Of a stretch of DNA of 64,000 nucleotides, positions 17,397-24,481 are shown piece after piece. The stretch is from Fibrobacterota bacterium. Its GTDB lineage: Bacteria; Fibrobacterota; Chitinivibrionia; Chitinivibrionales; Chitinispirillaceae. The notes beneath the pieces were generated by a model. That model saw only the letters and a program-made list of their open reading frames with translations. It did no database searches and was not told the origin of the DNA. The first letter of the stretch is position 1, and every line of letters starts with the position of its first letter. The translations under genes were made by a program, and so were the position numbers. The stretch spans positions 124,001 through 188,000 of the forward strand of contig JAEWVR010000011.1 in assembly GCA_023459055.1 (NCBI GenBank), read 5' to 3'.

Positions 17397-18497
17397 TTAG
17401 TTGCCTGAACGGCCGCCAATACCTTTTGCAGTTGCTGCTGTTTCTTTTGCTTTCTCTTTTGGACGGAGAGCGCGAACAGCCTTACCGGTAAGCCACAATT
17501 CTGAATTACCAAGATCTGCAAGTTCCTTATTGAGTTTTTCCCTGTAATCTGCTTTACCACATGATGTAAGTGTACGTTTTGTCTCTTCACCATCTTTAAC
17601 TGATTTGTAAAGTTCTTTGAAAACCGGCAGTGTTGCCTTCTTGAACTTTGGTCTCCAGTCAAGAGCACCGCGCTGTGCGGTTGTTGAACAGTTGCCGAAC
17701 ATCCAGTCCATTCCGTTTTCATCAACAAGGCGGATAAGACTCTGTGTAAGCTCTTCAACAGTTTCGTTAAAGGCTTCTGACGGGCTGTGACCGTTCTTGC
17801 GAAGCACTTCAAACTGTGCTTCCATAATACCGGCAAGAGCGCCCATGAGTACACCGCGTTCACCGGTGAGATCGCTGTATACTTCCTTCTCGAATGTTGT
17901 CGGGAAGAGGTAGCCTGAACCAACGCCAATACCAAGAGCGAGTGTACGCTCCATTGCTCTTCCGGTTGCATCCTGGAATACTGCAAAGCTTGAGTTGATT
18001 CCTGCACCGTTAAGGAAATTACGACGGACATTGAGACCGCTTCCTTTTGGAGCAACAAGAATAACATCAATATCTTTCGGCGGAATCACTTTTGTCTGAT
18101 CTTTGTAGACAATTGAGAATCCGTGTGAAAAATAAAGTGCCTTGCCCGCAGTACAATATTTTTTAATTTTCGGCCAGAGAGCTTTCTGTCCTGCATCTGA
18201 AACAAGGAACTGAATAATTGTTGCTTTTTCACAAGCTTCCTCAATGTCAAACAGTGTTTCTCCCGGAACCCATCCATCTTTCTTAGCACGATCCCAGTTT
18301 ACCTTTGATGCCTTATTCTGACCAACGATTACATTAAAACCATTATCCTTAAGGTTTAAAGCCTGTGCAGGCCCCTGAACACCATACCCGATAATCGCGA
18401 TAACTTCCTTCTGTAAAACTTTTCTGGCTTTTGCGAGTGTAAACTCTTTACGGGTGACTATTTCTTCTTTTGTGCCACCAAAATCGATCAATGCCAT
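17397..18497 (-). CDS. ilvC: Ketol-acid reductoisomerase
   Basis: NADPH/NADH-dependent isomerisation and reduction of 2-acetolactate and 2-aceto-2-hydroxybutyrate. The N-terminal Rossmann motif is IGYGVQGPAQALNLKDNG, with a short VGQNKAS specificity loop as in Bacteroidota-type enzymes. The knotted domain has DLTGERGVLMGALAGIMEAQ and EELTQS with the Mg-binding acidic residues, and CSTTAQRGALDW. The length of 366 aa is slightly over class I (about 330-340) because of an N-terminal extension and a basic Ala/Gly-rich tail. GGAGC lies eight bases upstream of the ATG. Confidence 0.95.
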   Translation of the reverse strand: MALIDFGGTKEEIVTRKEFTLAKARKVLQKEVIAIIGYGVQGPAQALNLKDNGFNVIVGQNKASKVNWDRAKKDGWVPGETLFDIEEACEKATIIQFLVSDAGQKALWPKIKKYCTAGKALYFSHGFSIVYKDQTKVIPPKDIDVILVAPKGSGLNVRRNFLNGAGINSSFAVFQDATGRAMERTLALGIGVGSGYLFPTTFEKEVYSDLTGERGVLMGALAGIMEAQFEVLRKNGHSPSEAFNETVEELTQSLIRLVDENGMDWMFGNCSTTAQRGALDWRPKFKKATLPVFKELYKSVKDGEETKRTLTSCGKADYREKLNKELADLGNSELWLTGKAVRALRPKEKAKETAATAKGIGGRSGN

Positions 18498-18577
18498 AAA
18501 AATGGGCTCCTTCTATATGGTTTAACTACAGTGCACCCGGCAGCCTGTGCCGAAACACAGGAATTCAGGCGCTATTT

Positions 18578-19057
18578 CTACTTTCTGTTCGACAGTGCAA
18601 TAGTACCGGACCTGACCAGTTCCCGAATGCCATAAGGCTTTACGAGACTGATAAAATCCTCAACAATGCGTTTTGCTCCGGCAATTTCGAGTGTAATTGC
18701 ACTCTGGGAAACTGCAGCGATTTTCGCATTGTACATCGATGCCAGCTCGATAATCTCATGACGGGTCGATTTGGTCGAATCAACCTGCACCAGTACCAGT
18801 TCCCGCTCGACATAGTCATTATCAACCATCTCAATTACTTTGATTACGTCAACCAGGCGATTGAGCTGTTTTACAATCTGCTCAAGAATATTTGCATCAC
18901 CATCAACCACAATGGTCATACGGGAAATCGTCGGATCATCAGTCTCAGCAACGGTCAGACTTGTGATATTATACCCGCGGCTCGAGAACAAACCAGCAAC
19001 TCTTGACAATGCGCCACTGTGGTTTTCAAGCAGTATTCCAATGATTCGTGTGCTCAT
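18578..19057 (-). CDS. ilvN: Acetolactate synthase small (regulatory) subunit
   Basis: A 159-aa protein with an N-terminal ACT domain (IGILLENHSGALSRVAGLFS, then YNITSLTVAETDD) and the C-terminal ALS small-subunit domain ending in GIRELVRSGTIAL. It binds valine for feedback inhibition and activates the large subunit. Its start overlaps the ilvB stop by one base, so translation is coupled. The symbol could equally be ilvH. Confidence 0.95.
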   Translation of the reverse strand: MSTRIIGILLENHSGALSRVAGLFSSRGYNITSLTVAETDDPTISRMTIVVDGDANILEQIVKQLNRLVDVIKVIEMVDNDYVERELVLVQVDSTKSTRHEIIELASMYNAKIAAVSQSAITLEIAGAKRIVEDFISLVKPYGIRELVRSGTIALSNRK

Positions 19058-20781
19058 TATCCCTCCAGAATTTCATCAATAGGTTTACCGGCCGGAACCA
19101 TTGGAAAAACATTCTCCTCGGCTGATACAATGAACTCCATAAGCGCAGGCCCGTCAACACCAAGCCCCTGACGCAACACGGGGATAATATCTGCAACCGC
19201 TTCAGCCCTGAACGCAGGAATATTATAACTCTTCGCAAGAGCAACAAAATCCGGTATGTATTTTTTAGTACATTTTTCAGGTCCGGGACAGTTTTTACAC
19301 AGAATACCACCTCGTAAACATGTTGAACTGTAGCGTTTATTGTGAAAAAGTTCCTGCCACTGACGCACCATACCAAGATAACTATTGTTGAGAATAACAA
19401 TCTTAACCGGTATTTTGTTTAATGATAGCGTAGCAAGTTCCTGAATATTCATTTGTATAGAACCATCACCAGCCATCGCCACGACAGTTTTTCCATGAGC
19501 ACCAAACGCTGCACCCATTGCCGCAGGCAGGCCAAAACCCATTGTCCCAAGGCCACCGGATGTCAGCAGTGTTCTTGGTTTTGTAAAGGTATAATACTGT
19601 GCTGTCCACATCTGGTGCTGCCCGACTTCTGTCGTAACGATTGCATCACCCTTTGTCTCTCTGTAAACAGCCTCAATGACTGCCTGTGGTTTAATATCGG
19701 TGTCCGATTTCGCATACGAAAAGAGGCGTTCACCCTTCCAGACCATTATTTTATCATTCCATGCATCCGCTGCGCGTGGTTTTACGATTTCGTTAAGTAC
19801 CCTGAGTGTCCGCTTTGCATCACCGACTATCGGACAATCAACCTTGATTATTTTTGAAATTGCAGCCGGATCAACATCTATATGAATAATTGATGCATTC
19901 GGCGCAAACTTTGCAACATACCCTGTCACACGGTCATCAAACCGTGCACCGATTGACACTATAAGATCACACTCCTGCAATGTATAGTTTGCAGCCTTTG
20001 AACCATGCATCCCTGGCATTCCGATAAACAGTGGATGATTACCCGGAAAACTCCCAAGCCCCATCAGGGTTGTTGTCACGGGAATGTTTGTTTTTTCAGC
20101 AAGTTCCCGCAGTTCATCATAAGCTGCTGAGTGAATTATTCCGCCACCACCAAAAATGACTGGTTTCTTTGCGCCATCAATCATTTCCGCAGCTTTACGA
20201 ATCTGTTTTATGTGACCATCAAGATTCGGTTTGTAACTGCGAATTGACACCGACTCCGGGTATGAGTAATCCTCAAGTACCGCCCGTGATACATCAACGG
20301 GAATATCGATAAGCACCGGACCTGGTCTGCCAGTGCGGGCGATATAGAATGCCTGCTTAAGCAACGCCGGCAGTTCATTAATTGACCGTACCAGGAAGTT
20401 ATGCTTTGTAACCGGCCGACTCATTCCGACTATGTCAGCTTCCTGAAATGCATCGGTACCAAGGAGCGGGGTTGCCACCTGTCCGGTTATTGCAACCATC
20501 GGAATCGAATCGAGGTACGCTGTTGCAATACCGGTCATAATGTTGGTTGCGCCCGGTCCCGATGTCACCAGACAAACACCGACATCACCAGTAGCACGGG
20601 CATACCCGTCAGCTGCATGTGCTGCTGCCTGCTCATGACGAGTCAGGACAAACTCCAGATTTTCCGTATCGTAAAGTACATCAAAAATAGGAATTACGAC
20701 ACCGCCCGGATATCCGAAGACAACCTTGACCCCCTCCTGAACGAGAGCGTCAATTACAATTTGTGCACCAGTTTTTTTCAA
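19057..20781 (-). CDS. ilvB: Acetolactate synthase large (catalytic) subunit
   Basis: ThDP enzyme forming 2-acetolactate from two pyruvates, or acetohydroxybutyrate. The catalytic Glu50 is in LTRHEQAAAHAADGYAR. The ThDP/Mg motif runs from GDGSIQMNIQEL (438 onward) to NNSYLGMVRQW. The 574-aa length is typical. An oddity is a short Cys-rich insertion after NKRYSST: Cys488, Cys495, Cys498 and Cys504 (C-x6-C-x2-C-x5-C), where most family members run directly into NPDF. It heads the operon behind the attenuator, about 100 nt downstream of the terminator. Confidence 0.96.
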   Translation of the reverse strand: MKKTGAQIVIDALVQEGVKVVFGYPGGVVIPIFDVLYDTENLEFVLTRHEQAAAHAADGYARATGDVGVCLVTSGPGATNIMTGIATAYLDSIPMVAITGQVATPLLGTDAFQEADIVGMSRPVTKHNFLVRSINELPALLKQAFYIARTGRPGPVLIDIPVDVSRAVLEDYSYPESVSIRSYKPNLDGHIKQIRKAAEMIDGAKKPVIFGGGGIIHSAAYDELRELAEKTNIPVTTTLMGLGSFPGNHPLFIGMPGMHGSKAANYTLQECDLIVSIGARFDDRVTGYVAKFAPNASIIHIDVDPAAISKIIKVDCPIVGDAKRTLRVLNEIVKPRAADAWNDKIMVWKGERLFSYAKSDTDIKPQAVIEAVYRETKGDAIVTTEVGQHQMWTAQYYTFTKPRTLLTSGGLGTMGFGLPAAMGAAFGAHGKTVVAMAGDGSIQMNIQELATLSLNKIPVKIVILNNSYLGMVRQWQELFHNKRYSSTCLRGGILCKNCPGPEKCTKKYIPDFVALAKSYNIPAFRAEAVADIIPVLRQGLGVDGPALMEFIVSAEENVFPMVPAGKPIDEILEG

Positions 20782-20884
20782 ACAGTATCTCCGTACGAGT
20801 ATTTATTGACAAATAAACCGATCGTAATTAAACAGTTGTGTAAAATACGACCTCCGCCCTGAATAATCAAGGATTAGTGTATGC

Positions 20885-20925
20885 TAAAAACAGAAAAGCC
20901 CGCTTCCCGGTAAGGAAACAGGCTT
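20885..20925 (-). terminator. Attenuator terminator of the ilv operon (segments 3:4)
   Basis: On the minus strand, AAGCCTGTTTCC (20914-20925) pairs with GGAAGCGGGCTT (20896-20907): 12 bp with two G-U pairs and a 6-nt loop. TTCTGTTTTT (20886-20895) follows directly. It is a canonical intrinsic terminator placed before ilvB. Confidence 0.9.
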
Positions 20926-21018
20926 AATTTTTCAAAATTTCTATTTAAAAACTTAAAAACCTGTCTCCTCTTGCCATGATAGAATGACCACAGCAACACT
21001 AATAATGCTAATGACAGG
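20914..21018 (-). promoter_or_regulatory. Competing pause and antiterminator pairings of the ilv attenuator (segments 1, 2, 3)
   Basis: Segment 1, CCTGTC (21013-21018, leader codons 11-12), pairs with GACAGG in segment 2 (GGAGACAGG, 20960-20968, leader codons 27-30). Segment 2 pairs instead with segment 3, CCTGTTTCC (20914-20922): nine pairs, one G-U. Segment 3 is the 5' arm of the terminator. A ribosome stalled in the Ile/Val/Leu run would mask segment 1 and free segment 2 to form the antiterminator. Confidence 0.85.
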
Positions 21019-21048
21019 AATTAAAGTTATTAAATTTCTCTTTTTCAT
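20953..21048 (-). CDS. ilvL: ilv operon leader peptide, 31 aa
   Basis: A 31-codon reading frame (ATG at 21048, TAA at 20953-20955). It starts MKKRNLITLIPVISIISV and has 13 Leu/Ile/Val codons among residues 6-23. It ends in a Trp-Gln-Glu-Glu segment whose codons form attenuator segment 2. Its only expected role is to sense charged Leu/Ile/Val tRNA by ribosome stalling. No Shine-Dalgarno is visible. The promoter (21058-21086) would start transcription within a few bases of the ATG, so the message may be nearly leaderless. A small membrane peptide is the alternative, but the position and paired segments argue strongly for attenuation. Confidence 0.85.
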   Translation of the reverse strand: MKKRNLITLIPVISIISVAVVILSWQEETGF

Positions 21049-21057
21049 ATTAAATAT

Positions 21058-21086
21058 AATCTACAAGATGTTTGCTGGCAAATCAA
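21058..21086 (-). promoter_or_regulatory. Likely sigma-70 promoter of the ilv leader
   Basis: TTGATT (21081-21086), a 17-nt spacer, and TAGATT (21058-21063) on the minus strand, between the SAP-like gene and the leader peptide. The predicted start is one to three bases before the leader ATG. Confidence 0.55.
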
Positions 21087-21095
21087 GTTTTTTGT

Positions 21096-21284
21096 TTATT
21101 TTTCACTGAGGCAATCGTCACGCCAGTAGCATTCAACCTGATCACAGAAATCGCCGGCAGTTTTATAACAGGGAAAATTGCCTTCAGATTCCTGAATTGC
21201 ATGAACGAGCTCCTCTTTTTCAAGTTTTGAATTGGTAATGCCCATTGCTTTTGCTTTCTTTTTTATTTCTGTTATTGAAACCAT
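21096..21284 (-). CDS. Small SAP/Rho-N-like protein, 62 aa
   Basis: The first half (ITEIKKKAKAMGI ... LEKEELVHAIQ) is a SAP or Rho-N-like two-helix fold often used for nucleic-acid binding. The second half, EGNFPCYKTAGDFCDQ and ECYWRDDCL, holds four Cys (CX7CX4CX5C) that may bind metal. Similar 60-aa proteins are widespread in anaerobic diderms, so I consider it real. AGGAGC lies six bases before the ATG. The function is unknown; a regulatory or stress role is a guess. It lies just upstream of the ilv leader on the same strand. Confidence 0.8.
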   Translation of the reverse strand: MVSITEIKKKAKAMGITNSKLEKEELVHAIQESEGNFPCYKTAGDFCDQVECYWRDDCLSEK

Positions 21285-21566
21285 CTATAGCTCCTTGAAA
21301 AGTGTTAAAAAAATCGGTTGATGATCATATGGGGCAAAAAATCATCAATCAATATTTATATTTGCTCTGTTTGGTATTATATTATTACTTATTATTGTGG
21401 TGCAATATGTTTTTAAAAAACAATGTTGTAAGGTACACAAAAAACAGGTAACGCCACACCTTGATGAATACGAATGAATACGTTTTATGAATCATTGCAT
21501 TGCAGTATCGTAAACACCTTGATAGGATTAGTATAGTATCCTGTTATTCTTCACAGCGGAGGACAA

Positions 21567-22748
21567 ATGAAAAAGAGTGTGTTTCTGGGAGTGATACTGG
21601 TATCACTAAATCTTAGTGCAGCCGTTATTTCTGTTCCGAAGGAAGTTTCAAAGATTCAGGCTGCAATTGACAAAGCAGAAAATGGTGATACCGTCCTTGT
21701 CAGTGACGGGCTCTATTTTGAGAGTATCACCATGAAAGATGACATCTCCCTTATTGGCCAAAGCGCTCGTGGAACCATTATCTCCGGCAAGAAGCGGGAA
21801 CCGGTTATCAAAGCCGGGGATAAAACATTAATTAAAAATCTCACCATTCAAAACGGATCCACTGGAATCATCTGCGAAAACGTAATGCCTACAATCAGGA
21901 ACTGCATCATAAAAGATAATAAAGGTACCGGTATCCATTGCCTTGTCACACTTGCTGATATCCTTAATAATGTCATCATGGCCAACGATTGGACCGGCAT
22001 TTATTGTGAGTCATCACGGAGCATCAAATCATCCATTCAGCACAATGTCATCGCTGATAACGGGTATAGCGGAATTATGCTTGATGGCAACAGTGAGGTG
22101 CTGGTGCAGAATAATGTTATAATCAATAACCGGCAGTATGGTATCTATGCAGAGCAATCCAGCAGAAAATCACGAATTATCTACAATAATTTTTATGGCA
22201 ACAGATCATCAAATAACTATTTCGCAGTCACCGACCGTTCAAACATTCACGAAAATCCCCGGTACCCGATACTCGGAAAGGTAAGCGATTACTTTGGTAC
22301 TGAAGCGGTTGGTCTTAAAGGTAAAGGCAAGGACGGGGCAACGATCGGCATGATCTCTGATGCATATCTTAATCAGGTAAAGAATGATCCTGATATGGAC
22401 GGCGTTGAGGGTGCACTTGATCTCTGTAAGGATATTCCTGAAGATCTTGATGGTTTTGAAGATGATGATGGATGTCCGGAATTTGATAATGATAAGGATG
22501 GCATTTTTGATAGTCAGGATATGTGCCCTGACAGTGCTGAGGATTTCGATAATTTCAGGGATGATGACGGATGTCCGGATCCTGACAACGATAAGGATGG
22601 AGTCAATGATGATAAAGATCTCTGCCCGAACAACATGGAAATTATGAATGAATACAAAGATGATGACGGGTGTCCGGATGAGGTTCCTGTGACAGGAGAC
22701 AAACCAAAAACAGAACCTGTCAAGGCTGACACAACGAAAAAGCAGTAA
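21567..22748 (+). CDS. Secreted right-handed parallel beta-helix protein with thrombospondin type-3 repeats
   Basis: Signal peptide (MKKSVFLGVILVSLNLSAA), then a pectate-lyase-like beta-helix (about 25-225): a DUF1565-like start IQAAIDKAENGDTVLVSDG and NosD-type turns such as NNVIINNRQYGIYAEQS. The C-terminal part (about 270-370) has Asp-rich calcium-binding repeats DPDMDGVEGALDLC, DNDKDGIFDSQDMC and DNDKDGVNDDKDLC, each followed by a DDDGCP unit. It is exported to the periplasm or surface. No catalytic residues of polysaccharide lyases stand out, so it is probably structural or binding. GGAGG precedes the ATG. Confidence 0.85.
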   Translation: MKKSVFLGVILVSLNLSAAVISVPKEVSKIQAAIDKAENGDTVLVSDGLYFESITMKDDISLIGQSARGTIISGKKREPVIKAGDKTLIKNLTIQNGSTGIICENVMPTIRNCIIKDNKGTGIHCLVTLADILNNVIMANDWTGIYCESSRSIKSSIQHNVIADNGYSGIMLDGNSEVLVQNNVIINNRQYGIYAEQSSRKSRIIYNNFYGNRSSNNYFAVTDRSNIHENPRYPILGKVSDYFGTEAVGLKGKGKDGATIGMISDAYLNQVKNDPDMDGVEGALDLCKDIPEDLDGFEDDDGCPEFDNDKDGIFDSQDMCPDSAEDFDNFRDDDGCPDPDNDKDGVNDDKDLCPNNMEIMNEYKDDDGCPDEVPVTGDKPKTEPVKADTTKKQ

Positions 22749-22753
22749 ATTAC

Positions 22754-23419
22754 ATGTACCAATTTCGAATACTTATAGTTACACTTCTTATCGTACACTC
22801 AGTAGCGTTGACATCAGAATACAGACAGTCAGCGCTGCAACCAAACTGGCAGCTCATCGTACCGCCGCTGCCGGCTCCGCAAAAATGGTTACAAAGCAGC
22901 TCATTTCACGAGAGTTGCTACCAGAGCCTTAAACGCCAGTTTGAGGGAACTCTTTACGAAGCTGTAAAGCTTAACGATATCCGTCAGTACGATTCATCAA
23001 ACGGTAAAAAGCGGGATCTTATCATCGAACCCGAAAAGCTGACTTCGTTACAGAAAAACATGCAGACAGATACACTTGCCTTCTGGCTTAAATTCAGGAC
23101 GGGATTCAAGTATTCACGAATTACCATCGTACTTAAAAAAGAACACTTCACCACACTCTGCGATTCGGTGGCCATGGCAGTTTACAGAACCGCACAATCT
23201 GAATTTCTTGGCGAACTTGATCTTCAGGGTGGCCCGATCGGGTGCACAATGTCAATATCCGGCAATTTTACGGTATCACCGCCATGCAGGATAAATATTC
23301 CTGTTGGCGTCTACGAAATTACAACAACATTTCCAGGATTCATTTCACGAAGTGATTCTGTTTCAGTTAATAGTGGTGAAAGTGTAAAGAAGCGGGTACT
23401 GCTGCTTCCATCTGAGTGA
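22754..23419 (+). CDS. Secreted protein with C-terminal PEGA-like domain
   Basis: A 221-aa protein with an N-terminal hydrophobic signal (FRILIVTLLIVHSVALT). The last 65 residues (GNFTVSPPCRINIPVGVYEI ... FISRSDSVSVNSGESVKKRV) match the PEGA pattern: small beta domains that carry substituents near the cell surface. The middle region is not recognised. It starts 5 bp after the beta-helix gene, so the two are probably co-transcribed and act in the same envelope location. Confidence 0.7.
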   Translation: MYQFRILIVTLLIVHSVALTSEYRQSALQPNWQLIVPPLPAPQKWLQSSSFHESCYQSLKRQFEGTLYEAVKLNDIRQYDSSNGKKRDLIIEPEKLTSLQKNMQTDTLAFWLKFRTGFKYSRITIVLKKEHFTTLCDSVAMAVYRTAQSEFLGELDLQGGPIGCTMSISGNFTVSPPCRINIPVGVYEITTTFPGFISRSDSVSVNSGESVKKRVLLLPSE

Positions 23420-23437
23420 TCTCCATCTATATTAATA

Positions 23438-23465
23438 TTGATTTAGCCCAGCGTATTACTACAAA
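23438..23465 (+). promoter_or_regulatory. Possible promoter of the cyclase gene
   Basis: TTGATT (23438-23443), 16 nt, TACAAA (23460-23465): a weak sigma-70 match. It places the start at about 23472, directly at the first palindrome. Confidence 0.35.
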
Positions 23466-23473
23466 TCACCCCC

Positions 23474-23488
23474 AATCAATTATTGATT
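23474..23488. promoter_or_regulatory. Palindrome 1, AATCAAT-T-ATTGATT (operator candidate)
   Basis: A perfect 7-1-7 inverted repeat just downstream of the predicted promoter of the cyclase gene. It is part of a 21-nt direct repeat with 23548-23568. Confidence 0.6.
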
Positions 23489-23548
23489 CAGGATATGGAC
23501 CTGGAAATAGTACATGAATTGTCTCTGCATAAAAGGAGAACTAAATGC

Positions 23549-23563
23549 AATCAACAGTTGATT
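23549..23563. promoter_or_regulatory. Palindrome 2, AATCAAC-A-GTTGATT (operator candidate)
   Basis: A perfect 7-1-7 inverted repeat 75 bp from palindrome 1. It differs at the inner pair by a compensatory T:A to C:G change, so symmetry is kept. It ends one base before the AGGA ribosome site of the cyclase gene. Confidence 0.6.
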
Positions 23564-23575
23564 CAGGATTTTTAT

Positions 23576-24196
23576 ATGTATAAATTTATTGATCTCACCC
23601 ATGAAATTAAAGCTTGCATGCCAGTACATCGGTTTGACAACAAAATGAATCTGTATCTGGATAAAACCATACAAAGTAACAAATTCAATAACTCCCGTCT
23701 CGAAATTGGCATGCATACAGGGACTCATATTGATATATCAAGTCATTTGATTGACAATGGAAAAGTCATCGCAGACATTGATATTACTCATTTTACGGGT
23801 GTAGGTAAAATTGTTGATGTCAGGGGAAAAGATCGAATTAAACTGGAAGACTTTAATGAAGATGTAATCTGTAAAGATGAAATAGTTATCGTTTGTACCG
23901 GGCATAGTAGCAACTACTATAAGGAACACTACTTTACGGACTATCCAGTTTTCGAACCAGAGGTGATTGAGTTATTAATCAGGAAACAAATCAAAATGTT
24001 GGGAATCGATTCACCATCACCTGATAAGTTCCCCTTTGAAGAGCATATTAAACTATTCCGGAACAATATAATCATACTTGAAAATCTTACTAACCTTGAG
24101 AGTTTACTTACGATTGAAAGATTTGACATTTTTGCGTTCCCATTGAAGATACAGGCTGAAGGATCTATTGTACGGGCTGTTGCTAAAGTTTATTGA
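23576..24196 (+). CDS. Cyclase/kynurenine-formamidase-like metal hydrolase
   Basis: A 206-aa protein of the cyclase (PF04199-type) family, metal-dependent hydrolases of amides and lactones. The motif HTGTHIDISSH near residue 45 carries the metal-binding His/Asp residues (family form H-x-G-T-H-x-D-x-P-x-H; Pro is Ser here). The start Y-K-F-I-D-L-T-H is family-typical. The ATG at 23576 has AGGA (23565-23568) at a seven-base spacing. A longer frame from 23483 is open but runs through the palindromes. A 12-codon frame (23545-23583) with a strong AGGAGA overlaps the start and may couple translation. The substrate is unknown. Confidence 0.8.
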   Translation: MYKFIDLTHEIKACMPVHRFDNKMNLYLDKTIQSNKFNNSRLEIGMHTGTHIDISSHLIDNGKVIADIDITHFTGVGKIVDVRGKDRIKLEDFNEDVICKDEIVIVCTGHSSNYYKEHYFTDYPVFEPEVIELLIRKQIKMLGIDSPSPDKFPFEEHIKLFRNNIIILENLTNLESLLTIERFDIFAFPLKIQAEGSIVRAVAKVY

Positions 24197-24395
24197 AACC
24201 GAGTGAAAAGGAAACATTATCAACAGTTGCAATTCACAGACTGCTTTACAGCTTGTAATATTGAGAATCCATATATACTTACAGACACATAAAGTAATGA
24301 ATTACCAAATTGCCAATATATCAACTGACAATTCCGGTAGTTTTCTGTTTCCCAAAAACAATAAGCACACAAAACTCCAATTCCTTGAAGTTAAA

Positions 24396-24426
24396 TTGAC
24401 ATAAACAGTCTGCAGTTGCTTATATT
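24396..24426 (+). promoter_or_regulatory. Possible promoter of the GH116-like gene
   Basis: TTGACA (24396-24401) and TATATT (24421-24426) with a long 19-nt spacer, 55 bp before the ATG. The rest of 24197-24395 shows nothing recognisable. Confidence 0.35.
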
Positions 24427-24481
24427 ATCAGACAGGGGGGTATCAGATGCTTACAATCAGAGTCTTGTTAAGGAGACAAGT

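Noticed and set aside
17375..18070. 231-codon minus-strand frame inside ilvC
   Set aside because: Shadow of ilvC in another frame; Gln/Lys-rich with no motif.
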